Assembly: GCA_937883785.1 (NCBI GenBank)
Contig: CALGDE010000100.1
Coordinates: forward strand, 1-64,000
DNA length: 64,000 nucleotides
Direction: 5' to 3'
From: an uncultured cyanobacterium
GTDB taxonomy: Bacteria > Cyanobacteriota > Cyanobacteriia > CACIAM-69d
Part shown: positions 55,008 through 64,000 of the stretch, in pieces
How the letters are laid out: each line of letters begins with the position of its first letter
Numbering within the stretch: the stretch's first letter is position 1
Position numbers and translations under genes: made by a program
The notes under the pieces: generated by a model
Told to the model about the DNA's origin: nothing
Databases searched by the model: none
What the model saw: only the letters and a program-made list of their open reading frames with translations

Positions 55008-58000
55008 ATGAAGTTACGGGTTAAAACCTTAGCTATTGTTGCTTTAGCGGTGGTTTTCCTAAACGTGGTGCTTTTTAGTACGGCGTCGGGGCTGTTGCTG
55101 CGGGACTTCCGCTCCTTGGAAACCCAGGATGTGCAGCTTGATGTGCAGCGGGCATTGGGGGTGTTGTCCGATAATGCAACGGATTTGGATGCCACCGCTC
55201 AGGACTATGCGGAGTGGGATGACACCTATGCGTTTATGAGCGATCGCAACCCAGGCTATTTGCGGTCAAATTTCCTAGACCGAACGTTTGATTATTTACG
55301 ACTGAATATTCTGGTAATTCTGGATTCCCAGGGGCAAACCATTTACAGCCAGGGTTACAGCTTAGATAATCAGCGATTCCGAGAGGTTTCTGAAAGTTTC
55401 AACGAAAGTTTGACCGCGGGCAAACTGCTGTCGGAGGCAGTGACCGGGCGCGCCCAAAGTCCTAGCTTTCGTAAAAATGGATTATTGGTATTACCCGAGG
55501 GACCCATACTGGTGGCGTCCCGCTCCATTGTGACCAGCGATGGTACGGGACCGGTGCGGGGCACGTTGATTGTGGGGCGGTATTTGACGGGGGGAGAGCA
55601 GGAGCGATTGACCCGCTTAACCCAGCTTCAGGTAACGTTGCATCCTCTGGCCACCGATGGGGATGATCGTGATCGCGCGGCCATTGCGGACCTGTTGGCA
55701 GACAATGCACTGGACACGGTAATTCGTCCTTTGGATGGGAAGTCCACCGCTGGCTATGCCATTGTTAATGACCTGTACGGTCAGCCGGCGATGCTGGTGC
55801 GCACGGTGATTGAGCGGCGGATTTTTGCCCAGGGAAAGCTGAGCCTGCGGTATTTGCTAGTGCTGCTGGTGTTTATTGGGCTGGTGTTTGGGATTATTAC
55901 CCTAGTGCTATTAGAGCGACTGGTGCTGGCCCGGTTGACGCGAGTGAGCGATAGTGTGGGGGCGATCGCCTCCAGCGGCGACGTGTCCATGCGGGTGGAA
56001 GTGCTGAACGGCACCGATGAACTGGCGGATTTGGTAACGGTGCTCAACGGGGCCCTGGATCGGGTGGAAGAGTCCCAGGGAGCCCTGCGGGCGGCGGAGG
56101 CGAAATATCGCAGTATTTTTGAAAATGCCATTGAGGGAATCTTCCAAACTACGCCTGAAGGAGCCTACCTCAGCGCTAATCCAGCTTTGGCGGCAATTTA
56201 TGGCTACGAATCTGCCAAAGCGTTTCTAGAAAGTCAGCGCAACGCTAAAGAGATTTACGTCAACCCGGATCGTCGTCGGGAATTTATGGACCTGGTGGCG
56301 GAGCAGGGCTCGGTCACTGAGTTTGAAGCCCAGGTTTATCACAAAGAGGGGCATATCATTTGGATTTCCGAATCGGCGCGATCCGTTTTGGGAGAGGACG
56401 GAACGGTGGCCTTTTATGAAGGCACCGTGGAAGATATCACCGCCCGTAAAGCAGCCGATGAACGAATGGTGCGGCTGCGGGATCGCCTGGAGGCAATTTT
56501 GCAGGCGGTGCCCGGCAGCGTATCACGGGTGGATCGGGAGCTAACCTATTTGGAAGTGAATCGCCATTTGGCAGAGTCCTTTAACTTGACCCCCGAGGAA
56601 TTTGTGGGCAAGCACATTGACTTTTTGGGCTACGGCAAGGGTTTTCGGGCGTTTATGGAAAACTTTTTCGCGGGGAGTCGCACCGAAGATGCCCGGGAAA
56701 TTGAGCGCGTTACGAATCGGGGCGTAGAAAATTATTTGATTGTGGCTCAAAAATACGAAAACAATCAGGCTGCCTTTGTGGTGGGTATTAACGTCACCGA
56801 GGAGCGCCAGGCAGTATCAGCCTTGGCAAAAGCAGAGGCCCAGTATCGCAGTATTTTTGAAAACGCTGTGGAGGGCATTTTCCAGGCGACGGCGACGGGG
56901 GAGTTTACGGCGGCGAATCCATCCCTGGCACGGATTTATGGCTACGACTCTCCTGAGGTGCTGATTGAGCGATTTAACCAGTCGTCGGGGGCCCCGTATG
57001 TGCAGCCCAACAGCTTCCAAGATTTGCTGGCATTGCTTCAGGAGCGGGGACAAATTTCTCGAGAATCGGAGGTGTTTCGAGTCAATGGCGATCGCCGATG
57101 GGTTATGGAAAATGCCACCGCAGTGCGCGACCAGTCCGGGCGGCTGCTGTATTACGAAGGCACCGTGGAGGATATTACTGAGCGAAAGCGGTCCCGGGAA
57201 ACGATGCTGGAGCGATCGCGCCTGTCGATTTTAGAGGCGGAAGTGGGTGTGCTGCTGTCGGGCAGTGGGGATATGGAGACGGTATTGCGCTCCTGTGCCG
57301 ATCTGGTAGTAAATCAGCTTGGCTGCCTATTTGCCCATATTTGGACCGTGCGCCCCAACGGCAATTCCCTGGAGCTACAGGCCCAAACTACCCATGCCAG
57401 ATCGCGCAACCTAGACTTAACCACGCCCCTGCTTACCCAAACCCTGCAGGAGTCGGTGGTGTTGCCGGAAAATGACGAGGCGGGATTAGCCACCCTGGAG
57501 CGTCAATGGGAACTGCTGCCGCCGCTGGTAGAAATTGCTCAAACCATGCGCCCGGTGTTTCGCCACGGCACGCTGCGCTGGAAGGTAGATGCCCCTGAAA
57601 AAACGGAGAATGCGACTAAAACCCTGGTGTTTGTAGGACATCCTTTGGTAGTAGAAGACCGGCTGGTGGGAATTATTGCCCTCCATAGCTGCGAAGAACT
57701 GAGCGACGATGCCTATGACGTGCTGGGATGGATTGCCAATGCGATCGCCTTAGGCATTGACCGATCTTGGGCTCGCCAGGAACTGGTTAGCCGGCGGGAG
57801 GCGCTGCTGCTACAGTTGGCGAGCCAAATTCGTAATTCCCTAGAGCTTTGCACCGTGCTCAACGCGGCGGTGGAAGGCATTCGCAGTCTGTTGAAGGTGG
57901 ACCGGTGTTTGTTTGCTTGGTATCGCCCCGGTGACTGCGTTGGCGTTGAGGGGAATGCCATTGACGACGGTGCAGAGGGAATCATGCTGGAGCTGGTAAG

Positions 58001-59405
58001 CGAAGCCTACGGCGACAATTTAATGCCTCTGCCGCGCACCATGGACTCGGCGGGGATTAGGGATTTTGTGGCGCAGCTTACGGCGGATGATTCCCATACC
58101 CTATTGCGGGCTAGCGATGTGACTATGCTAGACGAGCCCCTGCGATCCCTATTTGAACAACAAGGATATACGTCGGTGCTGGCCATGCCGCTGATGGGGC
58201 AAGATGGCAAGCTGGGGGTCATTCAGTGCGGTGATTGTCTCAAAATGCGCACCTGGACCGATAGCGATATTGATTTGCTGCGGGCGGTAACGGAGCAGTT
58301 GGCGATCGCCATCCAACAGTCAGCGCTTTATTCCCGCGCCCGCGAAGCCGCCCAGGAAGCGGAGCAAAAGGCGCAGGAATTGGAGACCACTTTGGAGGAG
58401 CTGCAAACCACCCAGACCCAGCTTATTCAAACGGAGAAGATGTCTAGTCTGGGGCAAATGGTGGCTGGTGTTGCCCACGAAATTAATAATCCCACCACCT
58501 TTATCCACGGCAACCTTACTTACGCTCGCAACTATACGAAAGACCTGCTGGCGTTGCTGGACATTTATCAACAGTCCTATCCCGAACCGGCGGAGGGCGT
58601 TGCCGATTTCCTGGGGGCGATCGACATTGGATTTATCATCGAGGACCTGCCGAAAACCCTAGCGTCCATGCAAATTGGCGCGGACCGTATTCGTCAAATT
58701 GTGGCATCCTTACGGAATTTCTCCCGGCTAGACCAGGCAGAGATGAAGCCGGTGAATATCCACGAGGGGTTGGACAATACCCTGCTGATTTTGCAACATC
58801 GCTTTAAGGCCAACAGCACATTTCCCGCCATTGAAATTGAAAAGCACTATGGTTCCCTGCCGGAAGTGGTGTGCTATGCCGGTCAGCTGAACCAGGTGTT
58901 TATGAATATTATTGGCAATGCAGTTGATGCTTTGGAAGCGGGCAAGGGCAAGCGCGAATCTAGCCCGGGTGAGTTAAACGTTGATCGATTTGGTACCGCC
59001 TTTGGCAAAGGTGGTTTGAACCGAGGTGAAAGCACGGGCGTTAGTGGGGGGATCGTCGGCAGCGAAAGTCGGGAGTTGAATCGTGTGACCACGGCGATCG
59101 CCTCACCGGAGGTTAGGTCCCCCAAGGTAACCATCACAACGGAGCCAGTTGGGGGCGATCGCGTTCAAATTCGAATTCGTGACAACGGCTCTGGCATCGC
59201 GCCAGAGGTGGTGGCTAAGCTATTTGACCCATTCTTCACCACCAAGCCCGTTGGTCAGGGCACTGGGCTGGGGCTATCCATTAGCTATCAAATTGTGGTG
59301 GAAAAGCATCGGGGTCAGCTCACCTGCCAGTCTGAAACCGGAAAAGGCACTGAATTTTGTATCGAAATTCCCGTTGAACAGCCCGAATGGAGTGAGTCCA
59401 CATAA
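55008..59405 (+). CDS. CHASE4-HAMP-PAS-GAF sensor histidine kinase
   Basis: 1465 aa. Membrane helix 1 (about 10-32), CHASE4-type sensor region (about 42-260, containing AQDYAEWDDTYAFM), helix 2 (about 278-302), HAMP, then PAS domains at about 363-480 (YRSIFENAIEGIFQTT), about 490-600 and about 608-720 (YRSIFENAVEGIFQAT). Two GAF domains follow (about 735-920 and 925-1110). The HisKA domain has VAHEINNP with the phosphoacceptor His near 1157; the ATPase domain has GNAVDAL, DNGSGI, FFTTK and GTGLGLS. There is no receiver on the protein, so its partner is elsewhere. The two similar PAS blocks look like an internal duplication. Confidence 0.93.
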   Translation: MKLRVKTLAIVALAVVFLNVVLFSTASGLLLRDFRSLETQDVQLDVQRALGVLSDNATDLDATAQDYAEWDDTYAFMSDRNPGYLRSNFLDRTFDYLRLNILVILDSQGQTIYSQGYSLDNQRFREVSESFNESLTAGKLLSEAVTGRAQSPSFRKNGLLVLPEGPILVASRSIVTSDGTGPVRGTLIVGRYLTGGEQERLTRLTQLQVTLHPLATDGDDRDRAAIADLLADNALDTVIRPLDGKSTAGYAIVNDLYGQPAMLVRTVIERRIFAQGKLSLRYLLVLLVFIGLVFGIITLVLLERLVLARLTRVSDSVGAIASSGDVSMRVEVLNGTDELADLVTVLNGALDRVEESQGALRAAEAKYRSIFENAIEGIFQTTPEGAYLSANPALAAIYGYESAKAFLESQRNAKEIYVNPDRRREFMDLVAEQGSVTEFEAQVYHKEGHIIWISESARSVLGEDGTVAFYEGTVEDITARKAADERMVRLRDRLEAILQAVPGSVSRVDRELTYLEVNRHLAESFNLTPEEFVGKHIDFLGYGKGFRAFMENFFAGSRTEDAREIERVTNRGVENYLIVAQKYENNQAAFVVGINVTEERQAVSALAKAEAQYRSIFENAVEGIFQATATGEFTAANPSLARIYGYDSPEVLIERFNQSSGAPYVQPNSFQDLLALLQERGQISRESEVFRVNGDRRWVMENATAVRDQSGRLLYYEGTVEDITERKRSRETMLERSRLSILEAEVGVLLSGSGDMETVLRSCADLVVNQLGCLFAHIWTVRPNGNSLELQAQTTHARSRNLDLTTPLLTQTLQESVVLPENDEAGLATLERQWELLPPLVEIAQTMRPVFRHGTLRWKVDAPEKTENATKTLVFVGHPLVVEDRLVGIIALHSCEELSDDAYDVLGWIANAIALGIDRSWARQELVSRREALLLQLASQIRNSLELCTVLNAAVEGIRSLLKVDRCLFAWYRPGDCVGVEGNAIDDGAEGIMLELVSEAYGDNLMPLPRTMDSAGIRDFVAQLTADDSHTLLRASDVTMLDEPLRSLFEQQGYTSVLAMPLMGQDGKLGVIQCGDCLKMRTWTDSDIDLLRAVTEQLAIAIQQSALYSRAREAAQEAEQKAQELETTLEELQTTQTQLIQTEKMSSLGQMVAGVAHEINNPTTFIHGNLTYARNYTKDLLALLDIYQQSYPEPAEGVADFLGAIDIGFIIEDLPKTLASMQIGADRIRQIVASLRNFSRLDQAEMKPVNIHEGLDNTLLILQHRFKANSTFPAIEIEKHYGSLPEVVCYAGQLNQVFMNIIGNAVDALEAGKGKRESSPGELNVDRFGTAFGKGGLNRGESTGVSGGIVGSESRELNRVTTAIASPEVRSPKVTITTEPVGGDRVQIRIRDNGSGIAPEVVAKLFDPFFTTKPVGQGTGLGLSISYQIVVEKHRGQLTCQSETGKGTEFCIEIPVEQPEWSEST

Positions 59406-59740
59406 TTCTTCGGGATAAGCATTGTCTGTAATAAGCCAAGGGGGGACAGTTTGGGCGATCATCCCAGTGCCGCAAGCAAGAATTGCCTTCTGCTTTCACT
59501 GAAAATCCCCAAAAAATTACTGCCTAGCCCCCCTCTCAATGTGGAGCTAGGCAGTGCATCGAAGTGACTATTGGGTGGATTCTTGCCCTTAATCACCTCA
59601 ACCGAAATGTGCCTTTTGCAAATCTTTTGTATGCGCTGAATTAATTCTTGGTGAAACCACCTCCCATCACCAAGCCCCTACCTTTTGGAGTCTTATTCAG
59701 GCTTTGAAGCAAAATTTCAAGGCAGCTAGGAAGCCTTGGC
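59406..59740. other. Convergent intergenic region kinase/rpsU
   Basis: 335 bp between the kinase stop and the rpsU stop. It contains a minus-strand terminator for rpsU (59511-59555). Apart from HIP1-like sites, nothing else was recognised. Confidence 0.5.
59511..59555 (-). terminator. Rho-independent terminator for rpsU
   Basis: On the minus strand a perfect 10-bp stem (actgcctagc pairing with gctaggcagt, 59519-59528 and 59546-59555) with a loop of 17 bases is followed immediately by a U-rich run (aattttttgg, from 59518 down). It lies about 185 bp after the rpsU stop. Confidence 0.75.
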
Positions 59741-59920
59741 TTACCGATAACGGCGCTTACGACGAGCGGCCGCAGCCTTGCGCTTACGCTTTTCAATGGG
59801 AGTTTCGTAGTAGCGACGGTACTTTACGTCTGCCAAAATACCGGCTTTGGAAACTTGACGCTTGAAGCGGCGTAGGGCAGATTCAATACCCTCGTTTTCA
59901 CCCAATACAACTTGGGTCAT
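59741..59920 (-). CDS. rpsU: 30S ribosomal protein bS21
   Basis: 59 aa from ATG 59920. [20 protein letters not shown] and [17 protein letters not shown] are typical, and the C-terminus is highly basic ([11 protein letters not shown]). bS21 contacts the decoding region near the 16S 3' end and aids initiation. I reject the longer frame from 59968 because a strong AAGGAG ribosome binding site lies eight bases before 59920. Confidence 0.97.
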   Translation of the reverse strand: MTQVVLGENEGIESALRRFKRQVSKAGILADVKYRRYYETPIEKRKRKAAAARRKRRYR

Positions 59921-60107
59921 ACAGTTAACTCCTTTTTCTATTTGCTTAGGTGGACAATGATTGTTCAAAATCGTTTGCGTCGTAGTGCAAATTTTTGAAC
60001 AGGGACTACTAGGCTATCGCGATGGCTGGCAATTGACTAGGGGCTGTGCCCAGTTATGGTCAATTCTTGAATGAGTAACGTGGTCAGCAAGACGACGGTT
60101 TATGGTC

Positions 60108-63100
60108 TCAGGGAGAGCTGACTGCAGACGGCACCGCTGATGTGGTCGAGCTGGCGCTGTTAATTTGTAGCCCCTGCCAGTCCATATTCCCTTGGAGCAG
60201 CGATTCTGCCTGGACCGCATCCAAAGGGCGGGAAAATAGATATCCCTGCCCATAATCGCACCCTAACTTCTTCAGGCGAGTGAGCTGATCTAGGGTTTCA
60301 ATACCCTCGGCGATCGTGCTCATTTTTAGCCCCCGCGCCAGGTTTAAGATGGTTCGCACTACCGCAATACCTTCCTCGTCCCCCATGTGCTGCACAAAGG
60401 ATTGATCCACTTTAAGGGCGTGAATAGGGAAACTCTGTAGGCGACTTAGGGATGAGTAACCGGTGCCGAAATCGTCAATGTAGGACTGCACCCCTAAAAG
60501 CTGTAGACGCGACAATCGGTCCACTACCGATTCAATATTTTCGGTAATGGAGGTTTCGGTAACTTCAATGCGTAGATGGGAGGGCTCAATGCCTTTATCA
60601 ATAATGATTGCCTGGATGCGCTCCACTAATTTCGGCTGGGTAAATTGCCGCCCCGACACATTGACACTGACAGTCATATCAGGTTTCATCCAGCCGCAGT
60701 CGCACCATGTCTTAACCTTTTCACAGGCGGTTTCAATGACCCATTGCCCCAGCTGCAAAATCAAGTCTGTTTCTTCAGCTACCACAATAAATTCGCCGGG
60801 GGAGATCCAGCCGCGCTGGTGATGGTTCCAGCGCACCAGAGCCTCAAAGCCCTTAAGGGTTAGATCCTGCAAGGACACGATGGGCTGAAAATATAGCTCC
60901 AGTTCCCCTTTGGCGATCGCCTGGCGTAAATCACTTTCTAACCGGAGCTGGGTCAACGTGTGCTGATGCATTTTGGCGTTGAACACCTCGTAGCACGATT
61001 TACCCTTACGCTTAGCCGCGTACATGGCAATATCCGCATCGCGCATCCACGATTCCCAACGGTGGTAGGGCGCCTGGGAGTGGGGCTCCACACTTAATGC
61101 AATACCGATGCTGACGCTGGTGTAAAAATCATGCCCTTGAATGCGGAAGGGCTTCTGTAGGCAATCCTGAATACGATCCGCAATATGGATCGCATCGTCA
61201 ACGGACTCCATATCGTCCAGCAGTACCGCAAACTCGTCGCCCCCTAGGCGAGCCACCATATCGTTGCCGCGCATACACCCAAGCAACCGCTGCCCAATTT
61301 GCACCAGCAGATCATCGCCAGCGTGGTGTCCCAAGCTATCGTTTACCACCTTGAATCGATCTAAATCGATATACAGCACACTGTAGAGCCGATCCAGGTG
61401 GCGCTGACTCTTACGCAAGGTTCCTTGCAGGCGATCCACAAATAAGTTGCGGTTGGGAAGCTCCGTTAATGCGTCATAAAAAGCCGTATAGGTCAGCTTT
61501 TCTTCCGCCTCCTTACGGGCACTAATATCCTCCACAATGGAGATGGTATAGGGCTTTTCCTGGTTACTGGGGGACACCAGAGAAACGGTGACGTTAGTCC
61601 ACTGGATGCGACTGTCTTTACGCACATAGCGTTTCTCGATGGAGAAAGATGAAATTTCCCCCAGCCAAAGGCGTTCGGACAGGGTGATGTTTTTCTCTAG
61701 ATCTTCTCCATAGGTAATGTCTCGGTAGTTCAGCCCGATCACTTCTGCCTCGTGGTAGCCCATGAGGGAGCAAAATTTTTCGTTGACTTTGATGTAATTC
61801 CCATCTTGGTCAAGCTGGCTAATGCCCACGGCCGCCTGTTCGATGATGGCGCGGAATCGTTCTTCACTGTTGCGCAGGCTCGCTTCCGCCCGTTTGCGAT
61901 CATCAATATCGGTGCAGGAGCCCACCATGCGCACAACGCTGCCGTCGCGATTCCATAGGGCCTGCCCCCGATCTAAAATCCACTTATAGTTGCCGTCTTT
62001 ACACAGCAGACGATATTCACAGGAGTAGGTGGGGTTCTTTTGGGCTAGGTGACGCTGTAGCTCCTTAAGCACCTGATCGCGATCGCCCGGATGAATGCGC
62101 CCCTCCCGCTCTCGAACGGTGTTGCCAATTTCATGGTCCTCATACCCCAGCATTGTCTTCCAGCGCGTGGAGTAAAACACCTTATCCTTTTGTACATTCC
62201 AGTCCCAAATGCCATCGTTGTTGCCCTGGAGGGCAAGCTGCCACCGTTCCTCACTCGCCTGAAGCGAATCCTCGGCACGTTTACGCTCGGCAATATCCTC
62301 CACCACCACCACCGCGTACTGCACCGTTTCATTGTCATCACAGGCCAGGGACACCGATAGGTTGACCCACTGTACATGGCCGTTTTTGCGCAGAAAACGA
62401 GTGGAAAAGTTGTAGGTGCTTGGGTGGGCGCCCATTTTTCCCACCCCCTGCCCCATGTACCAAGGACTAGGCCAGTCTGTACAGCGATCCTCTGGGTGGG
62501 TGAACGCCATCATATCCAGCCCAATAATTTCTGGTTCCGTGTAGCCCACTAGCTGACACAGGCGCTGGTTAACTTCAACGATGACGCCCTTTTGGTCCGT
62601 GCGGTAGATACCAACGGCGGCTTGGTCAAAGATTTCCTGAAATTTCTTTTGCTGCTGGGACACGACCGATTGCAGCCGCACCGGGGTTTCGGTCCAGCGA
62701 TAAACGGCGATTCCCACCGCCGCCGCTAAAACGCCGCCAAATCCAAAAATAATGAGTGAGCGATTGTAGCCATGGAGCCATCCATTTTCCGGGGTGAGGA
62801 CCATTAACCACTGATCCCGGGGAAATTTTAAGGTTTCCACAACGGGACTATTTTGGTAGTTGTTAGCGTCGAGGGTGGACAGCAGTGTCTCGTCGCCGAA
62901 CAGGGGTAAGCGATCGCCCGTTTCATTGCTTTGGTGAGCCACCAGGTAGCGATACCGAGGGGACGATTGGGTTTGAAAGCTGCTGTTTTCCGGGTTAGGG
63001 GTCACCTCTTGCCACAGTCGCTTTGAGGACAAACTGGTTTGCACAACGCCCCACAGATCGGGGCGAGGGGCGTCGCGAGTTTTGTCGTCAATAATGGCGA

Positions 63101-63788
63101 TTTGAACGTGGATAATATCGCCGTCAGGATGAACGTGGACTCCACCAATGGCTAAGCGCTCACGCAGTTGGTTAGTGGGCAGCGATCGCACCTGCGCCGT
63201 GGAACGATATAAATCCTGAAGCAGCAGATCCAAGTCTCCACCAAAGCGCTCATCCTTGGCGAGAGAGTTTCTGTCGCTGGAAGTCTCAGTGGACCCTCTG
63301 GATCCTTCTTTCGTTTCTGCAGCGGCTACCGAATCGCCAGAGTATGTGCTGCTCCTCTGATCTTCCATAGTGGGCAGCGCCTCTTCCGTAGTGGGCAGCG
63401 CCTCATCAAGGCGACGGTTTTTGTAATTAGCTTTGCCTGGACGCAGCAGCGCCACCTGATCAATACCGTCGTCTTTCTGCCAACGTCCAAGAATTGTCGC
63501 TTGATCAGAATCGCGAGGGGACAACCAAACTTTTGAAATACTATTGAAACTTTCAGCCGTTAAATCAGGGTTACGAATAACGTAGTAAGCAATACCCTTA
63601 GAAACTTGGATTTCTTGCTGAATCGCACTATCTATTTGCGCCCGAATTAAACTTAAGTGATCCTCCGCACTAGTTTTTCCACCAAGCAAGTGATTCTTTC
63701 GCTCATGATTGTCAATCATCCAGCTACCAAGAAGCACAAGGCTGCCTGCGACCAGAGCACTTAGGGAAGAAACAAGGCGCACTTTCAT
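60108..63788 (-). CDS. PAS-containing GGDEF-EAL protein with extracytoplasmic sensor
   Basis: 1226 aa. Start at ATG 63788 (MKVRLVSSLSALV), since the longer frame adds 63 unlikely residues. A first membrane helix is at about 5-25; the extracytoplasmic sensor (about 30-340) contains an in-frame duplicated EALPT motif; a second helix is at about 343-363. Three PAS domains (about 375-500, 505-635, 640-765) precede GGDEF (active site RLGGDEF near 848) and EAL (EALVRW near 981). Both catalytic motifs are intact, so it may make and degrade c-di-GMP. It is the last complete gene; upstream of it, about 210 bp run to the window edge. Confidence 0.94.
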   Translation of the reverse strand: MKVRLVSSLSALVAGSLVLLGSWMIDNHERKNHLLGGKTSAEDHLSLIRAQIDSAIQQEIQVSKGIAYYVIRNPDLTAESFNSISKVWLSPRDSDQATILGRWQKDDGIDQVALLRPGKANYKNRRLDEALPTTEEALPTMEDQRSSTYSGDSVAAAETKEGSRGSTETSSDRNSLAKDERFGGDLDLLLQDLYRSTAQVRSLPTNQLRERLAIGGVHVHPDGDIIHVQIAIIDDKTRDAPRPDLWGVVQTSLSSKRLWQEVTPNPENSSFQTQSSPRYRYLVAHQSNETGDRLPLFGDETLLSTLDANNYQNSPVVETLKFPRDQWLMVLTPENGWLHGYNRSLIIFGFGGVLAAAVGIAVYRWTETPVRLQSVVSQQQKKFQEIFDQAAVGIYRTDQKGVIVEVNQRLCQLVGYTEPEIIGLDMMAFTHPEDRCTDWPSPWYMGQGVGKMGAHPSTYNFSTRFLRKNGHVQWVNLSVSLACDDNETVQYAVVVVEDIAERKRAEDSLQASEERWQLALQGNNDGIWDWNVQKDKVFYSTRWKTMLGYEDHEIGNTVREREGRIHPGDRDQVLKELQRHLAQKNPTYSCEYRLLCKDGNYKWILDRGQALWNRDGSVVRMVGSCTDIDDRKRAEASLRNSEERFRAIIEQAAVGISQLDQDGNYIKVNEKFCSLMGYHEAEVIGLNYRDITYGEDLEKNITLSERLWLGEISSFSIEKRYVRKDSRIQWTNVTVSLVSPSNQEKPYTISIVEDISARKEAEEKLTYTAFYDALTELPNRNLFVDRLQGTLRKSQRHLDRLYSVLYIDLDRFKVVNDSLGHHAGDDLLVQIGQRLLGCMRGNDMVARLGGDEFAVLLDDMESVDDAIHIADRIQDCLQKPFRIQGHDFYTSVSIGIALSVEPHSQAPYHRWESWMRDADIAMYAAKRKGKSCYEVFNAKMHQHTLTQLRLESDLRQAIAKGELELYFQPIVSLQDLTLKGFEALVRWNHHQRGWISPGEFIVVAEETDLILQLGQWVIETACEKVKTWCDCGWMKPDMTVSVNVSGRQFTQPKLVERIQAIIIDKGIEPSHLRIEVTETSITENIESVVDRLSRLQLLGVQSYIDDFGTGYSSLSRLQSFPIHALKVDQSFVQHMGDEEGIAVVRTILNLARGLKMSTIAEGIETLDQLTRLKKLGCDYGQGYLFSRPLDAVQAESLLQGNMDWQGLQINSASSTTSAVPSAVSSP

Positions 63789-64000
63789 AAGTAAAATGCA
63801 AAAGTTAGAAGGTGATGGGGGAGTGGTTTCAGGGCGGCTGAAATGATTCAGGAGCTTAGATGGGGCAGCTCTAATGGGTAAGTGTTTTAGTGTGATTCTG
63901 TCATGGTAGTTGACAGTCGATTTTTTTGAGTAAAAGAACTGACATATTGCTCTACAAGCATTGAAACAACTGGGCAAGCTTGAGGAGAGAAAGGTCGAAG

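Noticed and set aside
54772-55011. 79-codon frame directly before the sensor kinase
   Set aside because: Its C-terminal part consists of translated 14-bp repeats (LDWHNWTGTTG) and the rest matches nothing; it overlaps the kinase start.

Overview
This window is cyanobacterial chromosome. It carries phycobilin genes (pcyA and a CpcT/CpeT-type lyase), a pilMNO plus pilQ type IV pilus cluster in cyanobacterial form, and very many copies of the cyanobacterial HIP1 octamer GCGATCGC in coding and non-coding DNA. NLR-like, caspase-WD40 and Uma2 genes are typical of morphologically complex, often filamentous cyanobacteria; the genus cannot be fixed from sequence alone.

Layout. 0-7.5 kb: an HDAC-fold deacetylase and the pilus genes pilM, pilN, pilO and pilQ on the minus strand. 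7.8-9.3 kb: an orphan sugar-binding lipoprotein and tRNA-Arg(CCT). 9.4-13.1 kb: a conflict locus with an EAD1 adaptor-like protein and a minus-strand operon of a small hydrophobic Bell-like protein, an NB-ARC/TPR NLR-like protein and a Uma2 protein. 13.3-28.8 kb: mostly housekeeping genes (diguanylate cyclase, pepF, rfaE2-type adenylyltransferase, Ca2+/Na+ antiporter, GNAT, serS, cpcT, rnz, murE, Uma2, rimO, gcvH, an esterase). 28.8-42.1 kb: two giant caspase-nSTAND-TM-WD40 genes facing each other, with a collapsed remnant of a third copy and a squalene/phytoene-synthase-like gene between them. 42.3-53.7 kb: LprI-type lipoprotein, pdhA, a PLP decarboxylase, an RTX protein, a DUF4214 protein, a decayed Uma2 gene, an ABC ATPase, a short membrane protein, pcyA and a CheY-like regulator. 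53.7-55.0 kb: non-coding DNA with a long imperfect inverted repeat and a 14-bp tandem array. 55-64 kb: a large hybrid sensor kinase, rpsU and a PAS-GGDEF-EAL protein.

The most interesting item is the operon at 9.9-13.1 kb. The C-terminus of the small hydrophobic protein and the N-terminus of the adjacent NLR share a short G/N/Q-rich motif (QNI...G(V/I)QIAGDV...L). This is the arrangement of amyloid-signalling NLR/effector pairs (BASS motifs, Bell effectors). The NLR also has a compositionally distinct TPR cassette and a cationic amphipathic C-terminal tail, and a Uma2 nuclease-fold gene follows it. With the EAD1 protein and the caspase-STAND giants, the window holds several independent components of predicted regulated-cell-death or antiphage systems. 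Functional statements here are inference from family knowledge; no searches were run.
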